64,000 nucleotides of DNA from contig AZKM01000006.1 in NCBI GenBank assembly GCA_000510425.1, positions 62,001-126,000 of the forward strand, given 5' to 3'. This stretch comes from Eubacterium nodatum ATCC 33099 (lineage in GTDB: Bacteria > Bacillota > Clostridia > Peptostreptococcales > Anaerovoracaceae). The notes beneath the pieces were generated by a model. It did not search any database. It saw only the letters and a program-made list of their open reading frames with translations, and was not told where the DNA came from. Both the position numbers and the translations under genes were made by a program. Of this stretch, positions 35,817-45,325 are shown in pieces (the stretch's first letter is position 1; every line of letters begins with the position of its first letter).

Positions 35817-37250
35817 CTAGCCGTGAACGATGACGGGCATTCCTGCCTCCACAATACCATATAGAGCAAAAGCCTGTGAAGGAGGCATGTTTACGCATCC
35901 GTGACTTCCGTTCCTTAAGTATGTGCTTCCTCCAAATGAACCTCTCCATGGTGCATCGTGAAAGCCACATCCTGCAAAAAATGGCATCCAATAGTTAACC
36001 TTAGTCTTATATTTGGATCCGTCATTATTTTCTCCCTCTAAAGTAGCGGGAGAAGTTTTGTACATCAGGGAAAAAGTTCCATACGGTGTTCCATTACCCT
36101 CAGCAACATTTCCTGTAACAACCGGTGTGGAAAGAACAATTTTACCGTTTCTGACCATCCATACATGTTGTCTTCCGATACTCACTTCCAGATATGTATT
36201 TCCAATGTCATTACCCTTTGCGACTCCCCATCCCTTTTGCTCATAGTCTACTTTTAAGTTATGATCTTTACCTGTTTCCAATGCCTTTACAAGAGATTTT
36301 ACCTGCTTCTTTTTATCCATATCGTATCCGTAGTTTCCGCCGGAAACTGTAATAGTGCCACCTGCAAGTTTGAGTGTTCTGGTTGCACCAATAGTCGAAA
36401 AATAAGCATATTTCTTATCTACGAATTTTTCGACAGCTTTTCGATCCACAATTATTCTATCATTCTTAACAGAAATCATTGTATCCAGGTCGATTGGCTT
36501 TAACTTATATTTTTTGCCTGCACCTGACAGCGTTATCTCTGTTTTCAGATATTTATTCGCATATTCTATCTTGTCTTTTATCTCCTGACTATTTGCTCTG
36601 ATAGTCGGAACAGAAAAATATTTGCCCGGAATATACTTAAATTCCCTGTCCCCCTGGGCAATTGCATCCAATATTGCTTTCTCCAGTTTTTTGCTGTCAA
36701 GACTATCTCCAAAAACCTCCTTGACAACTTCGAATTTGGTATTGTTCAGATTTACATAAGCATTTCTTGTCCGGGTCTTACCTTTTCCGTTCTTTACTAC
36801 ACCTAATTTTTCAAACTGTCTGTGAAAAGCTTTAGATGGTTTTGCATTCATTTTAATACTATATTTTCGGTAGGTTTTGCTTATAGTTCTTCCTACTTTT
36901 CTTATAAATCCGGGGTTGAGGGCTTCGTCAATTTGTTCATCCACATCGTAAACCAAGTCAAAATTCTTTATAAGTCCGATTTTCTTTCCGTTATGAATTA
37001 TTTTAATTTCGTGCTTGTTCCACGCCTTTGTCAGCTTCGCCTTTGTCTGTTGTGCATTCAAATTCGAAACATCTATCCCATTTACCGAAGAGCCGTCTTG
37101 AAACTTATCAAGAGCTAAAATTTCTTTGTTTAGATTATGTACGCTAAGCACTGCCAAAACTGTTAGAATCGCAACGACTGCTAGAATCTTCTTTAAATTT
37201 CCCTTTTTTTCTATTCTCTTTCTCAACCTTCCGGCATCATGTTTGCTCAA
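35817..37250 (-). CDS. L,D-transpeptidase (YkuD) with peptidoglycan-binding-type domain
   Basis: The 477-residue protein has a basic cytoplasmic start and a membrane helix (about residues 20-42). A PG_binding_4-type repeat region follows (SVNGIDVSNLNAQQTKAKLTKAW, and a second repeat to about 330). The C-terminal YkuD catalytic domain (about 345-477) carries the motif GSHGCVNMPP with catalytic His and Cys. Such enzymes make 3-3 cross-links in peptidoglycan or attach proteins outside the membrane. It stands alone between the tRNA terminator and the ABC exporter. Confidence 0.93.
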   Translation of the reverse strand: MSKHDAGRLRKRIEKKGNLKKILAVVAILTVLAVLSVHNLNKEILALDKFQDGSSVNGIDVSNLNAQQTKAKLTKAWNKHEIKIIHNGKKIGLIKNFDLVYDVDEQIDEALNPGFIRKVGRTISKTYRKYSIKMNAKPSKAFHRQFEKLGVVKNGKGKTRTRNAYVNLNNTKFEVVKEVFGDSLDSKKLEKAILDAIAQGDREFKYIPGKYFSVPTIRANSQEIKDKIEYANKYLKTEITLSGAGKKYKLKPIDLDTMISVKNDRIIVDRKAVEKFVDKKYAYFSTIGATRTLKLAGGTITVSGGNYGYDMDKKKQVKSLVKALETGKDHNLKVDYEQKGWGVAKGNDIGNTYLEVSIGRQHVWMVRNGKIVLSTPVVTGNVAEGNGTPYGTFSLMYKTSPATLEGENNDGSKYKTKVNYWMPFFAGCGFHDAPWRGSFGGSTYLRNGSHGCVNMPPSQAFALYGIVEAGMPVIVHG

Positions 37251-37375
37251 TTTTTTATACCTTCCATAATAAAACTATACCTAGAAGTATACCTTAGATA
37301 TGCTTCTAATTCAAGAATTAAGAAAAATTTAACCTATACGTGTAGTATTTTATCAAATAAGACCAATATGTGTTA

Positions 37376-39094
37376 TTACTTATCAAGCAACTGGGTTTTG
37401 TAGAGGCTCGCATATTCACCGTGAAGATTTAACAGTTCCCTGTGGGTGCCCTCTTCTACAATCCTTCCATCTTCAATTACAATTATTCTATCCGCATTTT
37501 TCACTGTTGCAAGCCTGTGAGCAATGATCAAACTGGTTCTTCCCCTAGCAAGCTCATCAAAACTTTTCTGAATTCTTTTTTCTGTTATGGTATCCAGAGC
37601 GGATGTGGCTTCGTCTAAAATTAAAATTTTAGGATTTTTTAAAAATATTCTAGCTATTGAAACCCTCTGCTTCTGACCGCCTGAAAGTTTAGTTCCTCGC
37701 TCCCCTACATAAGTGTTAAATTCATTGGGCATTTCCATTATATCATCATATATTTCCGCCTTTTTTGCGGCAGCCACTACTTCCTCCCATGTTGCATCCG
37801 GTTTTCCGTATCGGATATTCTCAAAAATGGTGTCTGCAAAAATAAAAACATCCTGTTGAACGATGCCGATATTTTCTCTAAGCGAAGTCTTCTTTACATC
37901 TCTGATATCTGTTTCATCAATTTTGATACTTCCCGAGTTCACATCATAAAAACGTGGAATAAGCTGGCAGAGAGTAGTCTTTCCTCCTCCCGAATATCCT
38001 ACAATGGCAACGGTTTCCCCCGGTTTCACCTTCAGAGAAAGTCTATCTATAACTTCTGCATTCTCATTGTATGCAAAAGATATGTTGTTAATTTCTATTC
38101 CACCTTTTTCGACTATTATTGGCATTGCATCCTTTTTCTCTTTCACATTGGGTTTTATAGTCATTATCTCTGAAAAACGCTTTATACCTGCCATTCCGCT
38201 TGTGAAAATTTCTGCAAAATTCGCCATTTTTCTAACGGGTGTTATAAAGGCATTTACGAACAAAGTAAAGGTAATCAAGTCAATATAATTCATCTGTCCC
38301 TTCATAATCAGATAGCCTCCCACACCGATGACAGCGCACGGCATTATGCAAAGAAAAAATTCCTGACTGGCGTTAAATCCTCCCATAGCTTTGAAAAACT
38401 CTTTTCTGGCATCAATATATGTATCGTTGGAATTTAGAAATCTCTTTTGCTCCACAGCTTCATTTGCAAAGGCCTTAGATGTTCTTATCCCCGAAATACT
38501 GGACTCAATCTCAGAATTTATAGATGCAAGTTTAAGTTTCACATTACTGGAGGCTTTTGCCATGCTTTTTCTGCGATTCATCACGATAAAAATAAAAATA
38601 GGGATCAAAACTGCGACAATTCCTGCAAGTCTCCACTCAATTCTAAACATAAAAAAGAGAGAGCCTGCAATTGTTAAAACTGAAATAAGCAAATCTTCCG
38701 GTCCGTGATGAGCAAGTTCAGTTATCTCAAATAGATCCCCCGTTAAGCGGCTCATGAGTTTTCCTGTCCTATTTTTGTCGTAAAAGTCAAAGTCCAATTC
38801 CTGAAGATGACTGAATAATGCGTATCTGATATCAGCTTCTACCTTTACTCCGAAGAGATGACCCAAATATGTCATTAAAAAATAGCATAGTGATCGGATC
38901 ACATAAAACACGACAAAAGATGCCATCAAAATAAAAAACATACCATAGGACTTATTAGGCAGCATCTCATACATTGCATGCCTTGAAACAAGCGGAAACG
39001 CTAAATCTATCACAGCTACCATAAGTGCACAACTGATATCTAAGATAAATAAAAACTTATGTGGTTTAAAAAAAATCAAAAGTGTCCTAATCAT
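37376..39094 (-). CDS. ABC transporter, fused permease and ATPase
   Basis: About 572 residues: a six-helix exporter-type membrane domain (residues about 1-300) followed by an ATPase with Walker A GYSGGGKTTL, Q-loop IVQQDVF, signature LSGGQKQRV, Walker B ILILDEATSALD and switch IIAHRLATV. It is a half-size exporter that would work as a homodimer or heterodimer for lipid, drug or peptide. The start at 39094 follows GAGGGGG; an open frame runs 28 codons upstream but lacks such a site. The 276-base spacer upstream holds a terminator and a second hairpin near 39150-39175. Confidence 0.92.
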   Translation of the reverse strand: MIRTLLIFFKPHKFLFILDISCALMVAVIDLAFPLVSRHAMYEMLPNKSYGMFFILMASFVVFYVIRSLCYFLMTYLGHLFGVKVEADIRYALFSHLQELDFDFYDKNRTGKLMSRLTGDLFEITELAHHGPEDLLISVLTIAGSLFFMFRIEWRLAGIVAVLIPIFIFIVMNRRKSMAKASSNVKLKLASINSEIESSISGIRTSKAFANEAVEQKRFLNSNDTYIDARKEFFKAMGGFNASQEFFLCIMPCAVIGVGGYLIMKGQMNYIDLITFTLFVNAFITPVRKMANFAEIFTSGMAGIKRFSEIMTIKPNVKEKKDAMPIIVEKGGIEINNISFAYNENAEVIDRLSLKVKPGETVAIVGYSGGGKTTLCQLIPRFYDVNSGSIKIDETDIRDVKKTSLRENIGIVQQDVFIFADTIFENIRYGKPDATWEEVVAAAKKAEIYDDIMEMPNEFNTYVGERGTKLSGGQKQRVSIARIFLKNPKILILDEATSALDTITEKRIQKSFDELARGRTSLIIAHRLATVKNADRIIVIEDGRIVEEGTHRELLNLHGEYASLYKTQLLDK

Positions 39095-39261
39095 TCTATC
39101 CCCCTCAATTATAGTACCACAGAAATTATTTTTTACGCAGAAAGACACCCCGAAACTATGGCGAATTTCGAGGTGCAAATGATTTATTATGGATTCTATA
39201 TATTGGCTTATAAATTCATTTCAAGAAAGCCTATGAGTTAAATAATACTAACATACCTTCT

Positions 39262-39286
39262 AAAAAATATGCCTATACAAATAGGC
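39262..39286 (-). terminator. Terminator after the aminotransferase
   Basis: Minus strand: six-base arms GCCTAT and ATAGGC (39281-39286 with 39271-39276) around a four-base loop, followed shortly by six T. Confidence 0.75.
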
Positions 39287-39370
39287 AATTTCTTATTAAG
39301 TTAACTGTCTTTAACTAGTTATAGTATACACATATCCGACCTTCTTGTAAAGGGGTATTTTAAAAAATTT

Positions 39371-40498
39371 TTAAATAGTTTTTAAGAAAACCTCTTTCAT
39401 GTCTGTTTTTAAACCGATACCTAATTTTTCAAAAGTCTTGCCCAAAGCATCCAGAGTCTCCGCAACATTATTTTCAGTGCAGTTTTCCCCCATGTGACCG
39501 ATTCTGATAACTTTCCCTGCAAGAACATCAAAACAACCCGAAATCATAATTCCATGCTCCTTACACATGGTGTCCAAAATATCCGAGTCTTTAATTCCTT
39601 TCGGAACATTAAATACAGTTACAGTGTTCGACCAGCCCTTTTCCAGATATAATTGAATCCCCGCCTCCGTTAAGGCTTTTCTTGTTGCCTTTGCAATTCT
39701 TCTGTGTCGATTAAATATATCCTTATCTTCCAGATAATTTTCTATTGCAACTCTAAGTCCGTTAATATCACTGACAGGCATGGTATATGGGAACCATTTA
39801 TTCTTGTAATAATCTTTTAAAACAAGGATATTTGTGTAATATCCTGCTATTGGAGTTTTTCTGTTTTCCATAACTTCAAAAGCTCTCTTGCTTACCCAAA
39901 CCATTGTAAGCCCCGGAGGAGCTGATAACGCCTTCTGTGAACCACCGCACAGAATATCAATTTTGCTGTTGGATACATCCAAAGGCTCTCCAAACATACC
40001 TGCTACAGAATCTGCCACGGTCATTATATTGTACTCATCTAAAAGTTTGCTTATGCTCTCAACATCGTTTAATACACCACTTGGAGTATCACAGTGCACC
40101 ACAGTTGCAAACTTGAAATCAGAGTCTTTATCTAAAAAAGCCTTAAGATCCCCAATATCTACAGGTTTATGATAATCTGTAGTAAATAAAATCGGAATTC
40201 CTCCATACATCTTCACAAAATCCCGGAAACCTTTTCCAAAGATTCCATTATCAATCACCAAAACTCTATCGCCCTGTTCTATCAGTGACGCACAGGCTGC
40301 TTCTAAACCTAAAATACCCTCTCCTCCCATTATGAAGGCTTCATTTTCAGTATTTAATGCCTTAGAAAACAGTTTGCAGGTTTCCCTGTAAAACTCATAA
40401 AATTCCAAATCCAAATCAGGATTTGTGAATTCCAGACTTCTTGCCATTCTAACATTTTCTCTTACGCGAGTCGGTCCCGCTGTCATTATTTTATACAT
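39371..40498 (-). CDS. Class V PLP aminotransferase (alanine/serine-glyoxylate type)
   Basis: The 375-residue protein opens MTAGPTRVRENVRMA, typical of the alanine- or serine-glyoxylate / ureidoglycine aminotransferase group. PLP-binding residues are in HCDTPSGVLND, VADSVAGMFGEP (PLP Asp) and GGSQKALSAPPGL, where the Lys forms the Schiff base. The C-terminus has IRIGHMGENC. The substrate is not determinable. It is 80 bases downstream of the ECF S component on the same strand, so the two may be co-transcribed, hinting that the imported compound feeds this enzyme. Confidence 0.85.
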   Translation of the reverse strand: MYKIMTAGPTRVRENVRMARSLEFTNPDLDLEFYEFYRETCKLFSKALNTENEAFIMGGEGILGLEAACASLIEQGDRVLVIDNGIFGKGFRDFVKMYGGIPILFTTDYHKPVDIGDLKAFLDKDSDFKFATVVHCDTPSGVLNDVESISKLLDEYNIMTVADSVAGMFGEPLDVSNSKIDILCGGSQKALSAPPGLTMVWVSKRAFEVMENRKTPIAGYYTNILVLKDYYKNKWFPYTMPVSDINGLRVAIENYLEDKDIFNRHRRIAKATRKALTEAGIQLYLEKGWSNTVTVFNVPKGIKDSDILDTMCKEHGIMISGCFDVLAGKVIRIGHMGENCTENNVAETLDALGKTFEKLGIGLKTDMKEVFLKTI

Positions 40499-40578
40499 TG
40501 ACTAACCCCCTTACATGTTAAACGGATCAGAATAACAAATTTCCGGTCCTTAATCAATTCTACGATTTAGTGAACATA

Positions 40579-41112
40579 TTAGTGAACATACTTCTTGATT
40601 TTCTCTATAACCAGATAAACCACAACACCTGCCACTCCGACCTGGATTATGTTTCCCGGAATTGAGCCAAATGGTGCAATCCAGTTGTTAGTTATGATAA
40701 GTTCTGCAAAATAATACCCAATAACTTTTATAATTATTGCAACGAAAATTGCTGCTGCATTATTGACATACACATTTTTGAAAGGTTTTGTTTCTGCAAA
40801 CCATCCAACAGCGTATCCCATCAAGCCTACAATTACAAATGTAAACGGTGCCCAAGCAGTCCATCCGCTTGTAACATCGAATAGCGCCATTCCAAATGAG
40901 CCACAAATCGCACCTGTTTTTTTTCCAAACAAAAATGCTCCTAAAAATAGAGGCACATTACCCAAATGAATCAGACCGCCCGTTCCCATAAATGGCAATC
41001 TGATCTGAACCTGCCATGTACAAACATAAACCAGTGCAATAAACAGTGCTGCAATAACCAGTTGCTGAACATTACTTCTTCCTGAATTTCTCATACTCTT
41101 CTCCGCTAACAT
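40579..41112 (-). CDS. ECF transporter substrate-binding (S) component
   Basis: The 177-residue, six-helix membrane protein fits the COG4720-like S-component group. It contains LVIAALFIALVYVCTW, GGLIHLGNVPLFLGAFLFGKK and AICGSFGMALFDVTSGW. S components bind a vitamin or cofactor precursor and share the energising EcfAAT module encoded elsewhere. GGAGG lies just before the ATG. A 29-bp perfect palindrome lies 83 bases upstream. The substrate is not readable from sequence. Confidence 0.82.
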   Translation of the reverse strand: MLAEKSMRNSGRSNVQQLVIAALFIALVYVCTWQVQIRLPFMGTGGLIHLGNVPLFLGAFLFGKKTGAICGSFGMALFDVTSGWTAWAPFTFVIVGLMGYAVGWFAETKPFKNVYVNNAAAIFVAIIIKVIGYYFAELIITNNWIAPFGSIPGNIIQVGVAGVVVYLVIEKIKKYVH

Positions 41113-41194
41113 ACTTCCTCCGAATTCTTAAAACAAATAAAACCACTTCTTAAATATCGCACCTATATACTACCTTATTTTTACATATAACAAA

Positions 41195-41223
41195 ATATGC
41201 AAAAATATAATATTTTTGCATAT
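41195..41223. promoter_or_regulatory. 29-bp perfect AT-rich palindrome
   Basis: Fourteen-base arms (41195-41208 and 41210-41223) around a central A, upstream of the ECF gene. It may be an operator or a weak terminator for the lipoprotein gene upstream. Confidence 0.55.
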
Positions 41224-41332
41224 ACAATAATCGATATTTTGCTGTCTTGCGAAACTGTATACCTGTTTTTATGTAAATACTTGGCATACAGTTTCCCTTG
41301 CGAAGCTCAGCTTAAAAGTTATTCCATTCTGT

Positions 41333-41752
41333 CTAGCCGATAAGCTTCATAATTTTATTATAGGTTTCATCTGAAATCTCCCATATTCCATTATAGGGGC
41401 TTTCCATATATTTATTTCCCTTCTTTTCATAAAAACAGAACACATCGGGCTTTTCTTTGTCTGAAAAAATTGATACAGTAAAGAATTTATCTACATTTTT
41501 AGGCACATCGTCGGTGGACTCATCACCCTTTCCATCACTCTCTTTTATTGCTTTTTTGATGTTTGTAATTATCTTATTACTGACAATTCCTCTATTGATT
41601 ATTACTCCGTTTTTATTATCGGAATTGCTTATCTCAATGCTTGTAACCTTATCCTTATCAGGTAAATCAGGTGTTTTTATATTCTTCGTTCCGCACCCTG
41701 CTGACACAATAACCACAATACAAGACAATAGAATTATTATAAACTTTTTCAT
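41333..41752 (-). CDS. Small lipoprotein of unknown function
   Basis: About 139 residues. The start at 41752 has GGGGG six bases upstream and gives a clean signal (MKKFIIILLSCIVVIVSAGC) with lipobox SAGC. The mature part is hydrophilic, with strand-like segments (VTSIEISNSDNKNGVIINR, FFTVSIFSDKEKPDVFCFY). It recalls small clostridial surface lipoproteins, but no family can be named. It is followed by the ECF gene after 220 bases. Confidence 0.7.
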   Translation of the reverse strand: MKKFIIILLSCIVVIVSAGCGTKNIKTPDLPDKDKVTSIEISNSDNKNGVIINRGIVSNKIITNIKKAIKESDGKGDESTDDVPKNVDKFFTVSIFSDKEKPDVFCFYEKKGNKYMESPYNGIWEISDETYNKIMKLIG

Positions 41753-41836
41753 TTTCATCCCCCAGTAAATAAAATTTTCGATTAAGAACTTATTTTCCAA
41801 TCATCAACGCATATCAGCCCTGCTCTTTCAAAATAA

Positions 41837-42529
41837 TTAGCTCAATACACCGCAACTATCATTTGATTTTTTCTTTATTGACGAATATATCTTCTCACAG
41901 CCATATGTCCCGCCGGCAATTAGAATAAACATAATAACGAACAGCTCTACCCTTCCAAATCGGAACGGAAACATCTCCGGAAGTCTCATGAGGTAACCGT
42001 AATTGCTGTCAAACAGGTGATTAGCAAGTGCCAACACTCCATTCATTACTAAGGTATATATCACTATAGGGCGTACTTTTAATTCAGTATTTTCTCCTGT
42101 TATAAGTATCAAAGAGGACATCCCGATGGAAATATGGGTTCCTATGTAGGTCACATTTGTTACGTGAGGCCATACAAACGGCATAGGATCAGGAAAAGCA
42201 AAGGCAATTGCAGCTCCAATAAGCCCCAGCCATGCAAAGTACTTTGTAAAACTTTTTTTCTTAAGAACATAGCCTGCGGCAGTCATCAATGCCGCCAATC
42301 TGCAGTGATATAAAGGCAAACCTTCTTTTAACAGCAAGGACTTATCTCCTGTATACCACAAAAGCATAATAACCTGCAGTGTGACGCTTACAAAAAGACT
42401 CACTGAAAGTAAAGTCTTCTTATCTCGAAACCTATACGCCAAAAGCAACATGATAACAAAGACAATGCGTATGAGCAATATGTTCATACTTATCAGTCCA
42501 TCCGGTTCATACCTAAGAAAATAGGTCAT
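41837..42529 (-). CDS. YwaF/TIGR02206-like membrane protein
   Basis: The 230-residue protein has about seven membrane helices and the family cue EGLPLYHCRLAALM around residues 71-84, plus PFVWPHVTNVTYIGTHISIG. These proteins are widespread in Firmicutes and uncharacterised. No ligand-binding or catalytic motif is evident. It is transcribed with, but 84 bases before, the lipoprotein. Confidence 0.7.
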   Translation of the reverse strand: MTYFLRYEPDGLISMNILLIRIVFVIMLLLAYRFRDKKTLLSVSLFVSVTLQVIMLLWYTGDKSLLLKEGLPLYHCRLAALMTAAGYVLKKKSFTKYFAWLGLIGAAIAFAFPDPMPFVWPHVTNVTYIGTHISIGMSSLILITGENTELKVRPIVIYTLVMNGVLALANHLFDSNYGYLMRLPEMFPFRFGRVELFVIMFILIAGGTYGCEKIYSSIKKKSNDSCGVLS

Positions 42530-42644
42530 ATAATCTCTCTCCTTTAAAACATATTACTGAATATAATACCATATTTTCTTTATTTAACTATATTTTAACA
42601 TAATTTTTTACAAAACTTTTCATACCTTGCCTTTGTCAGGTTAG

Positions 42645-43121
42645 CTACCCGTATATTTCTGAGATGACTGCACCCATAAAATGTCCTGTAGCAGAAGAAA
42701 TAAGTTCTGTTATTCTGTCTATAATCTCCGATTTTTTTCCAAGCTTTAAAACATCATCACCTAATTTGGTACAATCATATGCATTTGCACCGTAATGATT
42801 CGATAGACCATTTTCAGAAATCAATCCGGCATCTAAAAGTTCTTTCAAGAATGATTTAAACTGCTCCGGATAAACTTTTAATTTTGTACTGTCTATATAC
42901 TTATATTCACTTATCGCTTTAAGCAGTACATAGCGCCTGTCAGCGGAATTTTCCAATTTATACCTGTGAAAATCTCCAGGATACCTGGTGCCGCTAAGAA
43001 TATCAAAGTCACCGTTTTCGTATTTTAATCCCGGAATTTTTTCTGCATTCTTCTTTACTGTATTTAATTTGACTCCTGCAATGTTAAGGAACTCGCCAAT
43101 GCTTACTTTATTTCCTTCCAT
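42645..43121 (-). CDS. Hypothetical protein, possible winged-helix
   Basis: About 158 residues, soluble. The N-terminal part (SIGEFLNIAGVKLNTVKKNAEKIPGLKYENGDFDIL) resembles a small helix-turn-helix module. The middle (YVLLKAISEYKYIDSTKLKVYPEQFKSFLKELLDAGLISENG) reads like a winged-helix domain. It may be a regulator; no family is recognised. The start at 43121 is favoured by AGAGG four bases upstream. Confidence 0.5.
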   Translation of the reverse strand: MEGNKVSIGEFLNIAGVKLNTVKKNAEKIPGLKYENGDFDILSGTRYPGDFHRYKLENSADRRYVLLKAISEYKYIDSTKLKVYPEQFKSFLKELLDAGLISENGLSNHYGANAYDCTKLGDDVLKLGKKSEIIDRITELISSATGHFMGAVISEIYG

Positions 43122-43235
43122 AATACCTCTCATATACTTTTTTCACAAATCAGAAGAAAAGTTTTTTTATCCCTCTTCTTTCCTGATACCACAATTCAAA
43201 CAGGAATTTTCGGTATCTATCCTTTACCGAACAAT

Positions 43236-43682
43236 CTATATATTTTTGCTTTTTCTTATTAACCTGAAATACATCAAGAAAAACAATGCACCGGCTGATA
43301 ATAAAGCAATTCCCAGTCCTGTGTAGAAGAACGCAATAAAATACAAAGGAACCAGCCCGGAAGTTCTGAGCCAAAAACCACCGCTCATCATGAACGCCAT
43401 GATGAAATATGACCTTTTGTCAAAAAAATACCAGAAAGGCTTGGTAGGAGCATCATACTTATCTATTCTTTTCGAGTGCTTGATGCTCATGCTGTAAAAC
43501 ATAGCTCCGAACATTCCGAAAACCACAATTGAAAGAATAAGGTACAATATTTTAAATTCAGGCAGAGACAGGTATGCAATCATTCCCATTCTTGCAACAT
43601 TAAGCCCTGCCAGTAACCATACACTCCCTGCAATTATTATAAGCGTATGTTTGTTCACATGAAATACGGGTGTTTTTTTCAT
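43236..43682 (-). CDS. Conserved membrane protein, partner of DUF2871 protein
   Basis: The 148-residue protein has four membrane helices and a short polar loop (KHSKRIDKYDAPTKPF) followed by DKRSYFIMAFMMSGGFWLRTSG. It starts one base after the DUF2871 stop. The pair probably forms a membrane complex, but the function is unknown. Confidence 0.65.
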   Translation of the reverse strand: MKKTPVFHVNKHTLIIIAGSVWLLAGLNVARMGMIAYLSLPEFKILYLILSIVVFGMFGAMFYSMSIKHSKRIDKYDAPTKPFWYFFDKRSYFIMAFMMSGGFWLRTSGLVPLYFIAFFYTGLGIALLSAGALFFLMYFRLIRKSKNI

Positions 43683-43683
43683 A

Positions 43684-44100
43684 TCATTCCTTCGCGCTCT
43701 TTTTTAATGTAAGCAGTAAAAGTACTATTCCGATTCCTACAAGCACATGTCCTGCTCCTGCAACACCTGAAATCGCTGAGTTGGCTCTACTGGAAATATC
43801 AAATTCAAGTACCTGTATAACTCCACGTACTACCATCATAATAGAAAGTATCGGTAAACCTATGTTGTAGATTTTCATAAAAGTACGGAAAGTTTTTTGT
43901 TTCTCAAGATCCATGCTTTGAGAAAATAATGCTACAAGAAGAAATACCAACATCCCTAAAATGAAAAGATGTGTGTGTACCTTTCCCAGTGCTGTTGCCC
44001 CTGTGAATCCGTTCCATTTTGTAAACTCACGATAGAAAACTCCGCCTATCATCGCTGCTGTAGCGTAAATCAGTGCCAAATTAAAATATTTCTTTTTCAT
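43684..44100 (-). CDS. DUF2871 family membrane protein
   Basis: The 138-residue, four-helix protein has the family cues GVFYREFTKWNGFTG, LGKVHTHLFILGMLVFL and YNIGLP followed by MMVVRGVIQVLEF. The conserved HTH and Arg residues in membrane segments hint at haem or metal coordination, but this is not established. It is the first gene of a two-gene unit with the next membrane protein. It marks roughly the end of the core-like region. Confidence 0.72.
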   Translation of the reverse strand: MKKKYFNLALIYATAAMIGGVFYREFTKWNGFTGATALGKVHTHLFILGMLVFLLVALFSQSMDLEKQKTFRTFMKIYNIGLPILSIMMVVRGVIQVLEFDISSRANSAISGVAGAGHVLVGIGIVLLLLTLKKSAKE

Positions 44101-44189
44101 AAAATCTCCTTCATATTATCTATATTAGGTTATGTTTCTGCCTGCTTTTCTATACTGCTATATTCTTCCACACTATATATGACTTGTAT

Positions 44190-44480
44190 TTAGTGCCTCT
44201 CTGTATCCATAATCTCATCTTCATCCCCACTCCTTAATATATCAATATATTCTTTATAACTATACACTTTGTTTCTTCCTTGTTTCTTCACTAAACTGAG
44301 AATTTCAAGGATTTCAAACTTGCCTATGGCTGAAGAAACGGTATTGTATGCTATAGATAAATTTTCTGCTGCTTCCCTTATTGCAGACATTCTATCGTAG
44401 TATTCAACACGATTTTTCTTTAAATAGAATAACAAATATAGGGATTGAGTTTTTATTACTTTTTTGAAATAAAAACTCAA
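44190..44480 (-). pseudogene. C-terminal remnant of a Fic-family protein
   Basis: Ninety-six residues with a winged-helix-like stretch and ending in NKVYSYKEYIDILRSGDE, the closing pattern of Fic/DOC proteins (helix-turn-helix tail followed by Y-x-Y-x-x-Y-L-x-I-L). The catalytic HPFxxGNGR part is absent from the window, so this is a truncated relic. It borders the mobile-element debris. Confidence 0.5.
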
Positions 44481-44493
44481 TATTTTGCTACGC

Positions 44494-44766
44494 TTACTTC
44501 TTCGGAATCAACACGCCGATAGTCATACCAATTATCTCACCAAACGACATTCCGAGAAACATGCCATTTCCTGAGTTATCAAAAAGCATGCCTATTAACA
44601 TCCCGAACGAAATGCCTAAAAACATGCCACTAGCCATGTGGTCACCTTTGCATTTCTTCGTTTTATCTTTTGCTCTTATAATTATTGTAATAATCATGAT
44701 TGCAATGCAAACTACCGCTACGATCATGATAAGTTTGGCCAATATAAAATAGTTACTGTCAATCAT
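44494..44766 (-). CDS. Small glycine-zipper membrane protein
   Basis: Ninety residues: one strong helix (about 8-28), a charged loop (RAKDKTKKCKGDH), then two similar glycine-zipper hairpins, GMFLGISFGMLIGMLF and GMFLGMSFGEIIGMTIG. The internal repeat of GMFLGxSFG is obvious. Such sequences oligomerise in membranes. No known family was recognised. Confidence 0.55.
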   Translation of the reverse strand: MIDSNYFILAKLIMIVAVVCIAIMIITIIIRAKDKTKKCKGDHMASGMFLGISFGMLIGMLFDNSGNGMFLGMSFGEIIGMTIGVLIPKK

Positions 44767-44825
44767 GTGATTTCTCCTAATGAAAATTTTGAAATTACAC
44801 CTACAGATTATAAAATTATTAATCT

Positions 44826-45041
44826 TTAGTCAGAAATTCTCTGTTTTTCTACGGCTTGTTTTGCTGTTATATATACATATATATATGAATATTTTCTGAT
44901 TTCCATCATTGTATCATTATATTGGAACAACATCAAATGTCGAGTAGGTATTGGTGCATTTTGCCATAATGCATTGTGCATAGTGTTTTGAATTTCTTTC
45001 TCTAAAACTTTTCTTCCATGCTCCAGCTTTTTCTTGTTCAC
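44826..45041 (-). CDS. Short hypothetical protein, uncertain
   Basis: A 71-residue frame with a basic helical start (MNKKKLEHGRKVLEKEI) and no recognisable family. It lies among element fragments and may be non-coding or a gene piece. Confidence 0.25.
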   Translation of the reverse strand: MNKKKLEHGRKVLEKEIQNTMHNALWQNAPIPTRHLMLFQYNDTMMEIRKYSYIYVYITAKQAVEKQRISD

Positions 45042-45083
45042 TTCAAAATATAATTCTTATAATTTTTCATCATTTATCGTGTG

Positions 45084-45325
45084 CTATTTTGTTTTATCTC
45101 CCGGATCTTTACTATAGTTTCCTATCAAAAGATAACCCGCCTTTTCCAGCTTAGCAGAAGCTCGTTTAACTATATCTACACTCACATAGTCAAAATCATT
45201 TTCTTGCCATACCATTATAGAATTGTATGTCTAATATTTCCCGTCATGATAGTTTTTGTCGGACTTCTTATTTATCTCAATCCAATAATTTATCTTTTGC
45301 AATACTGAGGCTTCATTTAACCCTA
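45084..45325 (-). pseudogene. Fragment of element replication-type gene, copy 1 (in-frame stop)
   Basis: The minus strand translates as [20 protein letters not shown], then a DKNYHDGKY block, a TAG stop, TYNSIMVWQENDFDYVSVDIVKR-like sequence and a closing AGYLLIGNYSKDPGDKTK. It matches the better preserved copy at 55179-55427 over about 153 bases. The N-terminus is missing and the stop interrupts the frame. Its left part merges into the end of the DUF2958 fragment. Confidence 0.7.
45172..45325 (-). repeat. Diverged direct repeat, copy 1
   Basis: Matches 55213-55370 with 11 differences in about 153 positions by eye, same orientation, 10 kb apart. Confidence 0.8.

Noticed and set aside
39059..39241. 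Plus-strand 60-codon frame before the ABC exporter, and upstream extension of the exporter itself
   Set aside because: No ribosome site; the exporter start at 39094 is better supported.
41113..41332. Riboswitch before the ECF gene
   Set aside because: I looked for TPP, FMN, preQ1 and cobalamin patterns and saw none; only simple inverted repeats are present.
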